A stretch of 64,000 nucleotides of DNA from Eubacterium sp. 1001713B170207_170306_E7. GTDB taxonomy: Bacteria > Bacillota > Clostridia > Eubacteriales > Eubacteriaceae. This document shows, piece by piece, positions 44,230 through 52,324 of the stretch. Position numbers and translations under genes: made by a program. Within the stretch, counting starts at the first letter, position 1; each line of letters begins with the position of its first letter. Under the pieces are notes generated by a model. The model searched no databases, was not told the origin of the DNA, and worked only from the letters and a program-made list of their open reading frames with translations. Location of the stretch: contig NZ_JADMVE010000005.1 of NCBI RefSeq assembly GCF_015547515.1, positions 62,001 through 126,000 on the forward strand. Reading direction: 5' to 3'.

Positions 44230-45312
44230 ATGGCGCAAACAATCAATAATCAATCGCTTTACAAACTGGTGACTGCCGCACAGCAAGGAGACAGGGAGGC
44301 CTTCAGTGACCTGTTCCGTCTGTCCTCCCAGCAGCAGTACCACTATGCCTGCCTGATCATGAACGACCCTTTTTTGGCAGAGGATATCGTTCAGGAGGTC
44401 TATATTAAACTGTATCAAAACATTAGACGGATTAAGGAACCTGAAAAATTCTTGGCTTATGTGAGCCGCATGACCTTTAACCAGTGCCTGATGTATAAAC
44501 GGCAGCGCTTCTACCAGACGGAGGGCTGTGTGGGCGATGAAGCGCTGTCAGCCTTTGAGGAAGGCACTGCCTCACACATTCCTGAAAAAAACGCCCTGAA
44601 GCTTGAACGGTCCGAGTGCCTGGCCAAGGGATTGAGGAGCTTGAGTGAGGAGGAGTGCTACGCTTTTGTCATGCACTACTATGAGAATAAAAATATACGG
44701 AAAATCTCTGAGGAAATGGCTTTGTCAGAGAGTACGGTAAAACGGCGGATCCGGGACGCCCGGAAAAAAATGGCAAATTACCTGACCGCTCGCGAGCTTC
44801 ACGGCATCCTGGCGGCTCCTGCTTTTCTGCTGACCAAATCCCAGCAGGAGCAGCTCCTCAGTAATATTTTGAAAGCTACAGGGGATAAATCCAAAATTTC
44901 ACCGCAAAAATCCATGACCAGAAGCAGGAAAGCCACCGTGGCCGTCCTGTCTTTCTGCGCGGCTCTCGGTCTCCTGCTGGCTCCGGCCATCGTCCTCAAC
45001 AGGCCTAAAACCCCTGAGCCATCCGCCGCCCAGATTTCTACCACCCCTGCTGACCAGAGCCCGCCGTCTGTGGTTTCCATAAGCAACACGGCAGACACCT
45101 TTACCATAATGCTAATTGATTCTTCGGAGATTGATTATGAGGCGGTTTACGTGACCACACCGTCTGGCGAAAGACTGGCGCCTCTGTCGGTTGACCTTTC
45201 CAGCGGCACTATGGTCTTTCCCATTTCCGGGGATACCTATACACTCCACCTCGCCGATATCCACGGCAACGCAGGAACCGCACCTGTAGCAGTGGAGCAG
45301 GAAAGCCCCTGA
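44230..45312 (+). CDS. ECF sigma factor fused to a transmembrane segment and outer domain
   Basis: A 360-residue protein. Sigma-70 region 2 (~20-95: FSDLFRLSSQQQYHYACLIMNDPFLAEDIVQEVYIKLYQNIRRI ... FNQCLMYKR) and region 4 (~130-190: LRSLSEEECYAFVMHYYENKNIRKISEEMALSESTVKRRIRDARKKMANYL) are complete. After a linker comes one hydrophobic helix (~234-256: KATVAVLSFCAALGLLLAPAIVLN) and a ~100-residue Ser/Thr/Pro-rich then beta-strand outer domain. Usual ECF sigma factors are ~170-200 residues and soluble; here the anti-sigma-like membrane part seems fused. No separate anti-sigma gene is adjacent. It is divergent from the giant InlB-like gene, its likely target. Confidence 0.88.
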   Translation: MAQTINNQSLYKLVTAAQQGDREAFSDLFRLSSQQQYHYACLIMNDPFLAEDIVQEVYIKLYQNIRRIKEPEKFLAYVSRMTFNQCLMYKRQRFYQTEGCVGDEALSAFEEGTASHIPEKNALKLERSECLAKGLRSLSEEECYAFVMHYYENKNIRKISEEMALSESTVKRRIRDARKKMANYLTARELHGILAAPAFLLTKSQQEQLLSNILKATGDKSKISPQKSMTRSRKATVAVLSFCAALGLLLAPAIVLNRPKTPEPSAAQISTTPADQSPPSVVSISNTADTFTIMLIDSSEIDYEAVYVTTPSGERLAPLSVDLSSGTMVFPISGDTYTLHLADIHGNAGTAPVAVEQESP

Positions 45313-45313
45313 T

Positions 45314-45370
45314 TTCATATAAACAAAAGATCCCAGAACATTTTGTTCTGGGATCTTTTGTTTATATGAA
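45314..45370. terminator. Very long perfect bidirectional terminator
   Basis: 27-bp perfect arms (45314-45340, 45344-45370) with a 3-base TTT loop; the core is AAAAGATCCCAGAACA. It lies between the convergent sigma factor gene and the por operon and can stop both. Confidence 0.9.
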
Positions 45371-45413
45371 TTAAAAAGAGGGCAATTGTGCAAAATGGAT
45401 CGAGTCAAAACGC

Positions 45414-46346
45414 CTACGCGTTACATCTTTTCTGAAGCGCCGCCCACTTACGGTCAACTTCTTCCTGCATTTTCTCAATGAGTCCTTCGTTTTCTTTTTT
45501 AAACAAATGCTTGAAGCGGCCCTGGACCTTCAGGAAATCTTCGATGGGCAGCTTTTTCTTCGGCTCATAATTGAGTATCCATTTGCCCTCAACGACTTCA
45601 TAAAGCGGCCAGTAGCAGGTTTCCACCGCCAGCCTGCAGATTTCCATAATGTCCGGCGTATTGTACCGCCAGCCTCTGGGACAGGGTGCGAGCACGTTCA
45701 GGAAAGCCGCGCCCTGGGTGTAGATGGCTTTCTCTGCTTTGGTGTGGAGGTCTTTAAAGTTTTTGATAAAGGTGGTCTGGGCAGCGTAGGGGATATCATG
45801 GGCTGCGATGACCTCTGTCAAATCCTTGCGGTTCTGCTCCTTTCCGGCGGATTCTCTGCCGATGGGGCTCGTGGTGGTATCCGCGTACATGGGGGTGGCG
45901 GAGGAGCGCTGAATCCCGGTGTTCATGTAGGCTTCATTGTCATAGCAGACGTACACCATATCGTGGTTTCGCTCCATGGCCCCGGAGAGGGACTGGAAGC
46001 CGATATCGTAGGTGCCGCCGTCGCCGCCAAAGGTAATGAACTTATAGTTCTCTTTGACCTTTCCCTTTTGATGGAGCGCCCGGTAGGCGGACTCAACGCC
46101 GCTGCAGGTAGCCGCTGCATTCTCGAAGGCATTGTGGATAAAAGAATCCTTCCAGGCTGTGAAGGGATACATAAAGGAGGATACCTCCAGACAGCCGGTG
46201 GCGCAGGTTATGACTGCCTCGTCGTCCTCGTGCAGTCCGCGCAGAACATTTCTGACTGCAATGGTTCCGCCGCAGCCCGCGCACATTCTGTGGCCGGGCG
46301 CAAGGCGCTCCTCTTTATTCATTGTTTGCTTAAAATTGTACGGCAT
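45414..46346 (-). CDS. porB: 2-oxoacid:ferredoxin oxidoreductase, beta (TPP) subunit
   Basis: A 310-residue beta subunit of a pyruvate/2-oxoacid:ferredoxin oxidoreductase. It holds the thiamine diphosphate site (GDGGTYDIGFQSLSGAMERNHDMVYVCYDNEAYMNTG) and the 4Fe-4S ligands (HRMCAGCGG near the N-terminus plus distal Cys residues). The ATG at 46346 with a well-spaced GGAGG is preferred over the TTG at 46352. It is the last gene of the aconitase X-BCCT-Por operon. The complex converts a 2-oxoacid and CoA to acyl-CoA, CO2 and reduced ferredoxin. The Por-like sequence suggests pyruvate or a small 2-oxoacid, but the operon setting suggests a pathway-specific copy. Confidence 0.92.
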   Translation of the reverse strand: MPYNFKQTMNKEERLAPGHRMCAGCGGTIAVRNVLRGLHEDDEAVITCATGCLEVSSFMYPFTAWKDSFIHNAFENAAATCSGVESAYRALHQKGKVKENYKFITFGGDGGTYDIGFQSLSGAMERNHDMVYVCYDNEAYMNTGIQRSSATPMYADTTTSPIGRESAGKEQNRKDLTEVIAAHDIPYAAQTTFIKNFKDLHTKAEKAIYTQGAAFLNVLAPCPRGWRYNTPDIMEICRLAVETCYWPLYEVVEGKWILNYEPKKKLPIEDFLKVQGRFKHLFKKENEGLIEKMQEEVDRKWAALQKRCNA

Positions 46347-46357
46347 TCTCAATCCTC

Positions 46358-47539
46358 CTATTCTCTAACCGATAAATAACGGTAGTTTTCACCGGTTTTA
46401 CCGGTTTTGCCGACTTCTATGATGTCGTCAAAAACAGATGCCAGGCTTTCTGTAGTAACATCCCGGCCGCCAAGCCCGTAAACGTAATTGATCATCGGGA
46501 TGTTCACGCCGATATTGTAAAGCGCGTTTTTCACGTCCTCCGCGATGGGGCCTGCGTAACCGTTGTAGCTCTCGGTTCGGTCCATACAGGCGATAACCCT
46601 TGCGTGCCGGATCGCTTCGGCGATTTCTTCTGAGGGGAAGGGGCGGAAAACCCGTATTTTCAGCATGCCCGCCTTAACACCGGCAGCGCGGAGCGCGTCG
46701 ATGGTATCCTTGGCGGTGCCGGCTGCCGACCCCATAATGATCATCACATATTCCGCATCCTCCAGCTGGTAGGTCTCAAACAGGCCATAGCTTCTGCCTG
46801 AGATGCTTTCAAAATCATCCGCCACGGACTGGATCACCTTCTTGGCGTTTTTAAGCCCTTCAAGCTGGGCTCTCTTGGCTTCCATATAGTATGAACTCAC
46901 CGCGTACGGGCCGACCGCCAGCGGATCGCCGGCCTTTAAGAGGTACTCGTCGGGGGTGTACTCTCCGACAAAATCCTTCGCAGCATTGTCCTCAAGCAGG
47001 TCGATGTTTTCAACCGCATGGCTTGTGATAAAACCATCCTGGCAGATCATGATGGGCAGGCGCACATCCGGGTGCTCTGCGATGCGGTAGGCCTGGATAA
47101 AATTATCATAGGCCTCCTGATTGTTTTCGGCAAAAATTTGAATCCAGCCAGAGTCCCTTGCGCCCATGGCGTCGGAATGGTCACAGTTTATGTTGATCGG
47201 GCCGGACAGGGCGCGGTTGACCAGCGCCATGGCAATGGGCAGCCGGTTGGAGGCGGCCACGTAAAGCATCTCCCACATGAGAGCCATACCGCACGATGAG
47301 GTGGCGGTCAGCGTTCTGGCGCCGGCGGCTTCTGAGCCGATGGCTGCGCTCATGGCGCTGTGTTCACTCTCTACCGGCACAAAAACCGTGTCGACTTTTC
47401 CGTCTGCGACAAAGCTTGAAAAATACTGGGGCACCTCGGTGGACGGCGTGATGGGGAAGGCCGGCATAACATCTGGGTTGATCTGGCGCATCGCGATGGC
47501 AATGGCCTCGTTTCCTGATAAGCGTTCTCTCATTTTCAT
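46358..47539 (-). CDS. porA: 2-oxoacid:ferredoxin oxidoreductase, alpha subunit
   Basis: A 393-residue alpha subunit. Family features: GNEAIAIAMRQINPDVMPAFPITPSTEVPQYF, VESEHSAMSAAIGSEAAGARTLTATSSCGMALMWEMLYVAASNRLPIAMALVNRALSGPININCDHSD, and the C-terminal domain II with DRTESYNGYAGPI. AAGGAGGGAG precedes the ATG at 47539, which overlaps the delta-subunit stop by 4 bases. It binds the pyrimidine side of TPP together with PorB. Confidence 0.94.
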   Translation of the reverse strand: MKMRERLSGNEAIAIAMRQINPDVMPAFPITPSTEVPQYFSSFVADGKVDTVFVPVESEHSAMSAAIGSEAAGARTLTATSSCGMALMWEMLYVAASNRLPIAMALVNRALSGPININCDHSDAMGARDSGWIQIFAENNQEAYDNFIQAYRIAEHPDVRLPIMICQDGFITSHAVENIDLLEDNAAKDFVGEYTPDEYLLKAGDPLAVGPYAVSSYYMEAKRAQLEGLKNAKKVIQSVADDFESISGRSYGLFETYQLEDAEYVMIIMGSAAGTAKDTIDALRAAGVKAGMLKIRVFRPFPSEEIAEAIRHARVIACMDRTESYNGYAGPIAEDVKNALYNIGVNIPMINYVYGLGGRDVTTESLASVFDDIIEVGKTGKTGENYRYLSVRE

Positions 47540-47838
47540 TCTCCCTCCTTCATGATAATCGCCTCAAAGGGGCAGACCTTCGCGCAGATCCCGCAGCCCT
47601 TGCAGTGCTCCATATCAAAACCCTGCCGCTTTTCATCCTTTACCGGGATGGCGCTGTCCGGGCAGACCGGCACGCAGAGCAGGCACTGCCTGCATTTATC
47701 CCGGAGGTATTCTGGCGAATCCACCCGCCACTCGCCGGTGTTAAAGGCCTCTGAGGTCTTGCTTCCGGCAACCGTGCAGCCAGTTGTGAGGTCCTGCCAT
47801 TTAACGCTCTCGTTTAATTTAGAAATATCGGATGCCAT
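47536..47838 (-). CDS. porD: 2-oxoacid:ferredoxin oxidoreductase, delta (ferredoxin-like) subunit
   Basis: A 100-residue subunit with two 4Fe-4S motifs, CRQCLLCVPVCP and CKGCGICAKVCP, that carries electrons from the TPP/FeS core to ferredoxin. It sits between the gamma and alpha genes; adjacent to the gamma stop and overlapping the alpha start (ATGA). Confidence 0.94.
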   Translation of the reverse strand: MASDISKLNESVKWQDLTTGCTVAGSKTSEAFNTGEWRVDSPEYLRDKCRQCLLCVPVCPDSAIPVKDEKRQGFDMEHCKGCGICAKVCPFEAIIMKEGE

Positions 47839-48411
47839 TTATTTTACCTCCTCAAGCGCCAGGGACAGGGCTTTCATGTTCCCCTCGATAACCTCTGGCT
47901 TCGACGCGAATTTATGTTCAAAGGAATGCCGCATTTCATTAAGAAACGCTTCCTTTTCCATGACCCCGCTCACCTTTACAATGGAGGCGAGCATGGGGGT
48001 GTTTGGAAAATATTTACCGAGGGCCTGGATGGATACCCTGCGGGCGTCAATGGTATAAACGCTGCCGGTATAACCTTTGAGGTGCGGCGCCAGCTCGGCT
48101 TTGTCTCTGCTGGTATTGATGATGACCGCACCCTCCGGGCTCAGCCCTTTTGTGACGTCAACCGATTCCAGCAGGGTCTCGTCGACAACGACCACGTAGT
48201 CGGGTTCATAGATATTGGAGTGGACGCGAATCCGGTTTTCACTCAGCCGGTTATAGGCGGTGATCGGCGCGCCCATTCTCTCTGGGCCGTACTCTGGAAA
48301 GCCCTGTACGTACATTCCTGTTGAAAAGGCAACATCGGCCAGCAGCAGGGCCGCGGTTTTTGCGCCCTGGCCGCCGCGGCCATGCCATCTTATCTCTAAA
48401 GTATCCTTCAT
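47839..48411 (-). CDS. porC: 2-oxoacid:ferredoxin oxidoreductase, gamma subunit
   Basis: A 190-residue gamma subunit: EIRWHGRGGQGAKTAALLLADVAFSTGMYVQGFPEYGPERMGAPITAYNRLSE is the classical motif (GRGGQG; binds CoA-side elements). It follows the BCCT gene by 8 bases and starts the por segment of the operon. Four separate subunits are the ancestral form; many acetogens use a single fused PFOR for central metabolism, so this set is probably additional. Confidence 0.94.
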   Translation of the reverse strand: MKDTLEIRWHGRGGQGAKTAALLLADVAFSTGMYVQGFPEYGPERMGAPITAYNRLSENRIRVHSNIYEPDYVVVVDETLLESVDVTKGLSPEGAVIINTSRDKAELAPHLKGYTGSVYTIDARRVSIQALGKYFPNTPMLASIVKVSGVMEKEAFLNEMRHSFEHKFASKPEVIEGNMKALSLALEEVK

Positions 48412-48419
48412 TTTAATTT

Positions 48420-50063
48420 CTATTCTCCTTTGTTCGCTTTATTCTTTTTCATTTCTTTCTTCTGTCTTTTTTCCTCAGCCCGTTTTTCACGCTTGAGGGC
48501 TGCCGCTTCGGCGACGTCTCTGCCTTCAATCTCTTCCACTTCCAGATACTGCTTGGACCAGAACATCTTGACAAAGCCAAAGATTACCACCACCTGTAAA
48601 AATACGATGGGAAAGCCGACCAGCAGCTTGACGGCTTTCGCGCCGTCCAGACCGCCTAAGAGCAGGAACAGCAGTGCGATACCGCCCATGAGCACGCCCC
48701 AGAAAATCTGAATGCCCTTTGGCGCGTCCTTGTCCTCCGCTTCGTCATCCTGGCCCTTGAGGCTCATCTTAGAAACCGTTGAGGTGACTGCGTTGGCCAG
48801 GGTTACAAAGGAAATCACGATGATGATCATCATCAAAACTTTCATGACATTTGAAAGCGGCATGCTGTCAAACAGGGTGAGCATAACGGCTTCGGTGCCG
48901 TCTTTTAACATAATGGCGTTTAAGTCCAGCCCGCCAAAGAACTGTTCGTGGGCGGCCAGTCCGCCGAAGAGCCAGCACCACACCATGCCGAACAGGCCGG
49001 GTGCGATCATGTTGACGCCGATAAATTCCTTAAAGGTTCTGCCCCTGCCCAGACGCGCCAGGAAAAAGCCTGTGGTCGGCGCAAAGATAAAGAAATCAAT
49101 GTACCACAGCCAGTTCCACCAGACCGACCATTTGTCTGCGCCCACCATGGGCTCGTTAAAGGTCATGTTTGAGAAGAAGTGCGTGATCATGCTGCCGGTG
49201 GTTTCTGTGCCCAGCGAGAGGGAGAAAATTGTCGGCCCAAAGATGACCACATAGACAAGCATCAGGATAAAGAGCTTGGCGTTGTTGTCGCCGAGCCACT
49301 GAATGCCTTTCTTAAGGCCTGAGACGCTTGACAGCGTGTATATTAAGGTGATGACAATGCCGATAATAATATAGGAAAGATAATTTGCGCCAATGCCAAA
49401 CACCTGGCTGAGGCCGTTGGCAACCTGCAGAATCCCATAGCCAAAGGAACCGGCCACACCGCCGACAATGGCAAAGGTTACCACCCCGTCAATCCAGCTG
49501 CGGTAGCGGTATACCTTATCCCCAAACAGCGGATACAGGGTAGCCGATACACTGAAGGGCTGCTTCATGTTGTGATAAACATAACCGGCGATAAGCCCCG
49601 CGATAACGTAGACGCCGTATAGGGTCAGCGACCAGTGCATCATGGTATTTTCCATGGCCCAGCTCAGGGCACCGTAGCTGCCTGCCTCGAGGCCAATACC
49701 CACGGCCGGCCTGAAGGTATACTCAATGACCTCGGCGGGCGGGAAGAACACAATGCCCATGCCCATACCGGCGCACAGAGACATGGCCCACCAGGTAAAG
49801 GTCTTAAACTCTGGCTTGGCGTCCTTGCCGCCCAGCCGGATTTTTCCGTATTTTGAAAACATAAAATAGAGTGCAAAAACAATGCACAACAGTGTCGCGA
49901 GGTTTAAAAACCACCCGAGATTGCCGCACAGAAAATTGACAACGCTGTTGAGCGCGGCGACAAAGCCCTCCTGGTCAATCTGGCTCAGCACAAAAATGAT
50001 CGTGAAGATAACGGCTGATATCCCGATAACAATATAATCATACTTACGCGCTTTAGAATTCAT
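48420..50063 (-). CDS. BCCT-family transporter (second copy)
   Basis: A 547-residue betaine/choline/carnitine-type transporter with ~12 helices and a long Lys/Glu-rich cytoplasmic tail (residues ~510-547). Recognisable parts: RLGGKDAKPEFKTFTWWAMSLCAGMGMGIVFFPPAEV and the helix-8 region WWNWLWYIDFFIFAPTTGFFLARLGRGRTFKEF. That Trp box differs from the AWWITWTPFVGSF type of the copy at 719-2236, suggesting a different substrate. GGGGGAAG precedes the ATG. It lies inside the aconitase X-Por operon and presumably imports the pathway substrate. Confidence 0.92.
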   Translation of the reverse strand: MNSKARKYDYIVIGISAVIFTIIFVLSQIDQEGFVAALNSVVNFLCGNLGWFLNLATLLCIVFALYFMFSKYGKIRLGGKDAKPEFKTFTWWAMSLCAGMGMGIVFFPPAEVIEYTFRPAVGIGLEAGSYGALSWAMENTMMHWSLTLYGVYVIAGLIAGYVYHNMKQPFSVSATLYPLFGDKVYRYRSWIDGVVTFAIVGGVAGSFGYGILQVANGLSQVFGIGANYLSYIIIGIVITLIYTLSSVSGLKKGIQWLGDNNAKLFILMLVYVVIFGPTIFSLSLGTETTGSMITHFFSNMTFNEPMVGADKWSVWWNWLWYIDFFIFAPTTGFFLARLGRGRTFKEFIGVNMIAPGLFGMVWCWLFGGLAAHEQFFGGLDLNAIMLKDGTEAVMLTLFDSMPLSNVMKVLMMIIIVISFVTLANAVTSTVSKMSLKGQDDEAEDKDAPKGIQIFWGVLMGGIALLFLLLGGLDGAKAVKLLVGFPIVFLQVVVIFGFVKMFWSKQYLEVEEIEGRDVAEAAALKREKRAEEKRQKKEMKKNKANKGE

Positions 50064-50097
50064 AACTTCCCCCTTCTGCTCAATTTTTCATTGAGAC

Positions 50098-50424
50098 TCA
50101 ATAGTGCTCCCCATTGTCATAAAAGCAGCTGGCCGGCAGATCGGTAAAGGTCACCTGCGCCTCCCTGAATCCATTATCCCTGAACAGCGCTGTCAGCGCT
50201 TTGGCGGTCCGGTCCTGGATTTCCTGAGAGCGCCCCAGCCATAAAATATCCGCAATGGGCATCCACGTTTCTTCTTCCATCTTATCCAAATGGACGGTCT
50301 GCTGAAATAAAACGTGGATATACTCCGGCTTTGTCTCAGCGACCTCCACAATAATCTCCCTGACAGATTCCGCCAATGCTTTTGCAGACTGGCAGGGAAT
50401 CCCGTGTATGGTGACTCTCGGCAT
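50098..50424 (-). CDS. DUF1904/tautomerase-like protein
   Basis: A 108-residue protein. The mature N-terminus would be Pro (MPRVTIHGIP), the catalytic residue of the 4-oxalocrotonate tautomerase superfamily, and the sequence resembles the DUF1904 family (LAESVREIIVEVAETKPEYIHVLF). In the operon with aconitase X it could isomerise the enamine/imine or enol product; this is inference. It overlaps the small aconitase X subunit gene by one base. Confidence 0.75.
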   Translation of the reverse strand: MPRVTIHGIPCQSAKALAESVREIIVEVAETKPEYIHVLFQQTVHLDKMEEETWMPIADILWLGRSQEIQDRTAKALTALFRDNGFREAQVTFTDLPASCFYDNGEHY

Positions 50425-50846
50425 TATTTTTCCTTCTTATAGACTTCTACGATTCCCTCGAAGCCATTGATTTTAACCCAATCGCCGGTCTCGATCACAT
50501 CACATGGGTCGGCTGAGACAATGTCCGCCACCGCAGGTGACCCGATGACCACCGTTGCCACACCGGCGCGGGAATCCATCTTGCTGAAAATCCAGCCCGC
50601 CGGCTTAAACCCGGAGATCATCGCCGAATGGAAGTGGCAGGACCACCCGTTAGAGCCTTTGCTGCAGGGCAGAACCAGAATTTTCCCGTTAATATTCTGC
50701 CCTTCCTCCGCGTGGCCCTTTTCAATGATTTCTCCGGTGGTGTCGCTGACGCCGGCCCAGCCCTGAATACTTTCCCTGCATACCAAAGCCTCGCCTTCGG
50801 CGACTCCGTGATACGCGCCGCGTCCATACATTGTTAGAATTTCCAT
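50424..50846 (-). CDS. Aconitase X small (swivel) subunit, DUF126
   Basis: A 140-residue DUF126/AcnX swivelling domain: GEALVCRESIQGWAGVSDTTGEIIEKGHAEEGQNINGKILVLPCSKGSNGWSCHFHSAM ... DWVKINGFEGIVEV. It completes the active site of the large subunit encoded immediately upstream with no intervening bases. Separate subunits are the type-II layout. Known AcnX enzymes are dehydratases of cis-3-hydroxy-L-proline (bacteria) or mevalonate 5-phosphate (archaea). Confidence 0.9.
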   Translation of the reverse strand: MEILTMYGRGAYHGVAEGEALVCRESIQGWAGVSDTTGEIIEKGHAEEGQNINGKILVLPCSKGSNGWSCHFHSAMISGFKPAGWIFSKMDSRAGVATVVIGSPAVADIVSADPCDVIETGDWVKINGFEGIVEVYKKEK

Positions 50847-52130
50847 TTATTTTCCCTCCAACCATTTTCCGGCTACCGCCGCATCAATACAGGCGTATTT
50901 ATCGCCGTAATATACCGGATTTGTAAACTCTGAACGGATATAATGCGCCTGCTTGGCCCCATCTGTTGCCATTCCCTGGGCGTGTCCAAAGTACTTGCTG
51001 CCAATGACCAGAGGGCATCCGCTGGTCATGATATAGCCCCCGGCGTCCTCGATCATTTTGCAGTAGCCATTCTGAACCGCCATTTCTCTGGTGGCGTAGT
51101 CTGTCCAGAGCGCAAACTCGACATTCTCCGCGATTTTTTTTCCTTCGATATACAGCGCTGCGTCCCGGATTTCTTCCAGCGTGTAATGGGGACAGCCCAG
51201 GGCGATGAAATCAACGGTGTGCTCACCCTTATCGCACAGCATGGCAAAGGACTCATCGTAATCCTGCTGCGTAATCTTTATGACCGGCGCGTCCTTTTTA
51301 CCGCCGAGGGCGGCCTCACGGGTCGGCGCTTCGGGTGTAAAGTCCACGATGTGGCACATTTCCGCGCCGCTGGTGGTGGCCATGGCCGCAAAGCACTGTT
51401 TGAGCTTAATGAGGTTGGGCTTTTTGAAGGGGCCGTCAATGACCGGCACACCGTGCGGTGGCAGCTTGCGGCCAACCGTATAGCCGATGATGTCCCAGTC
51501 TACCTCTGTTTCCGAGGGGCATTCAATCTCAAAGACAATGGTGCCGACGCGGGCTTCTTTGGTATGATTTCCCCAGAGCGGCGTTCTGCCGCAGACCGCG
51601 CTCCACGCCGCGGCCTCGATGCCGTCCGAATTGCCGCAGGCGCCAAAGACCGAGTTGCACATGACCACATTGCTGGATTCGGTGGTTACAAAATGTTCTC
51701 CCTTTAAAGGAATCCATCCGATCAGATAGGGGGTGCAGCTGCCTGTGATGGACACGCCTGCTTTCTTGGTGATTTCAAGAAATTCTCTGTTTTTTTCAAA
51801 CAGCGCCTTATCCAGGTGCAGCGGCTCGTAAACATACTGGTCACAGGGCGCGACACAGGTCTGGCAGAAGCACCCCTTTTCCATTTCACCCATGGGGATC
51901 GTTTTATCCGCGCACAGGTACATCTTAGAAAATATTTCATCATAATCCTCCGAACCCAGGGATTCCAGATAAGGGTGTGCGCCAAAATAAAGCGTCGCTT
52001 TTGATACCTCACATAATTCCTGTGCTCCGAGGGACTGGGCGTATTCAATGATCTTTTGCAGCGCGATCTGTTTGAACTCCCCAAACTCACCGTCAAGCAT
52101 CCGCTTTTCGTATTCCGTTAGTTTTACCAT
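50847..52130 (-). CDS. Aconitase X catalytic subunit (DUF521), hydroxy-acid dehydratase
   Basis: A 427-residue AcnX large subunit. Recognisable: KLTEYEKRMLDGEFGEFKQIALQKIIEYAQSLGA, the Cys-containing FCQTCVAPCDQYVYEPLHLDKALFEKN, ITGSCTPYLIGWIPLKGEHFVTTESSNVVMCNSVFGACGNSDGIEAAAWSAVCGRTPLWGNH, and the C-terminal GGYIMTSGCPLVIGS. The start at 52130 is preceded by GAGAGA; the longer frame to 52199 crosses the sigma-54 promoter. Bacterial homologs dehydrate cis-3-hydroxy-L-proline to delta-1-pyrroline-2-carboxylate. It is the first gene of the eight-gene operon. Confidence 0.9.
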   Translation of the reverse strand: MVKLTEYEKRMLDGEFGEFKQIALQKIIEYAQSLGAQELCEVSKATLYFGAHPYLESLGSEDYDEIFSKMYLCADKTIPMGEMEKGCFCQTCVAPCDQYVYEPLHLDKALFEKNREFLEITKKAGVSITGSCTPYLIGWIPLKGEHFVTTESSNVVMCNSVFGACGNSDGIEAAAWSAVCGRTPLWGNHTKEARVGTIVFEIECPSETEVDWDIIGYTVGRKLPPHGVPVIDGPFKKPNLIKLKQCFAAMATTSGAEMCHIVDFTPEAPTREAALGGKKDAPVIKITQQDYDESFAMLCDKGEHTVDFIALGCPHYTLEEIRDAALYIEGKKIAENVEFALWTDYATREMAVQNGYCKMIEDAGGYIMTSGCPLVIGSKYFGHAQGMATDGAKQAHYIRSEFTNPVYYGDKYACIDAAVAGKWLEGK

Positions 52131-52181
52131 TTCTCTCTCCTTGTTCGTAATTACCGGTAATGGTTTCGATGCTATTAATAA

Positions 52182-52199
52182 ACGCAAGTATCGTGCCAA
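52182..52199 (-). promoter_or_regulatory. Sigma-54 promoter of the aconitase X-BCCT-Por operon
   Basis: Minus strand TTGGCACGATACTTGCG: GG and GC are exactly 10 bases apart, matching the -24/-12 consensus. Transcription would start near 52172, about 40 bases before the aconitase X ATG. Confidence 0.9.
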
Positions 52200-52261
52200 T
52201 TTGAGAAAAACAAAATCCCCGCATTTTTACCCGAATCTGTGATATAATTATAAAAAAATTA

Positions 52262-52303
52262 TCTAAAAATAAAAAAGAAACATAGACAGTATTTATTTTT
52301 AGA
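52262..52303. promoter_or_regulatory. Upstream activator site (inverted repeat)
   Basis: TCTAAAAATAAA (52262-52273) and TTTATTTTTAGA (52292-52303) form a perfect 12-bp inverted repeat with 30 bases between centres, 60-120 bases upstream of the sigma-54 promoter. It is a fitting enhancer for the adjacent activator. A third copy of the half-site stands at 55725-55736. Confidence 0.7.
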
Positions 52304-52324
52304 CAAAAGGAGGCTGATGATTTC

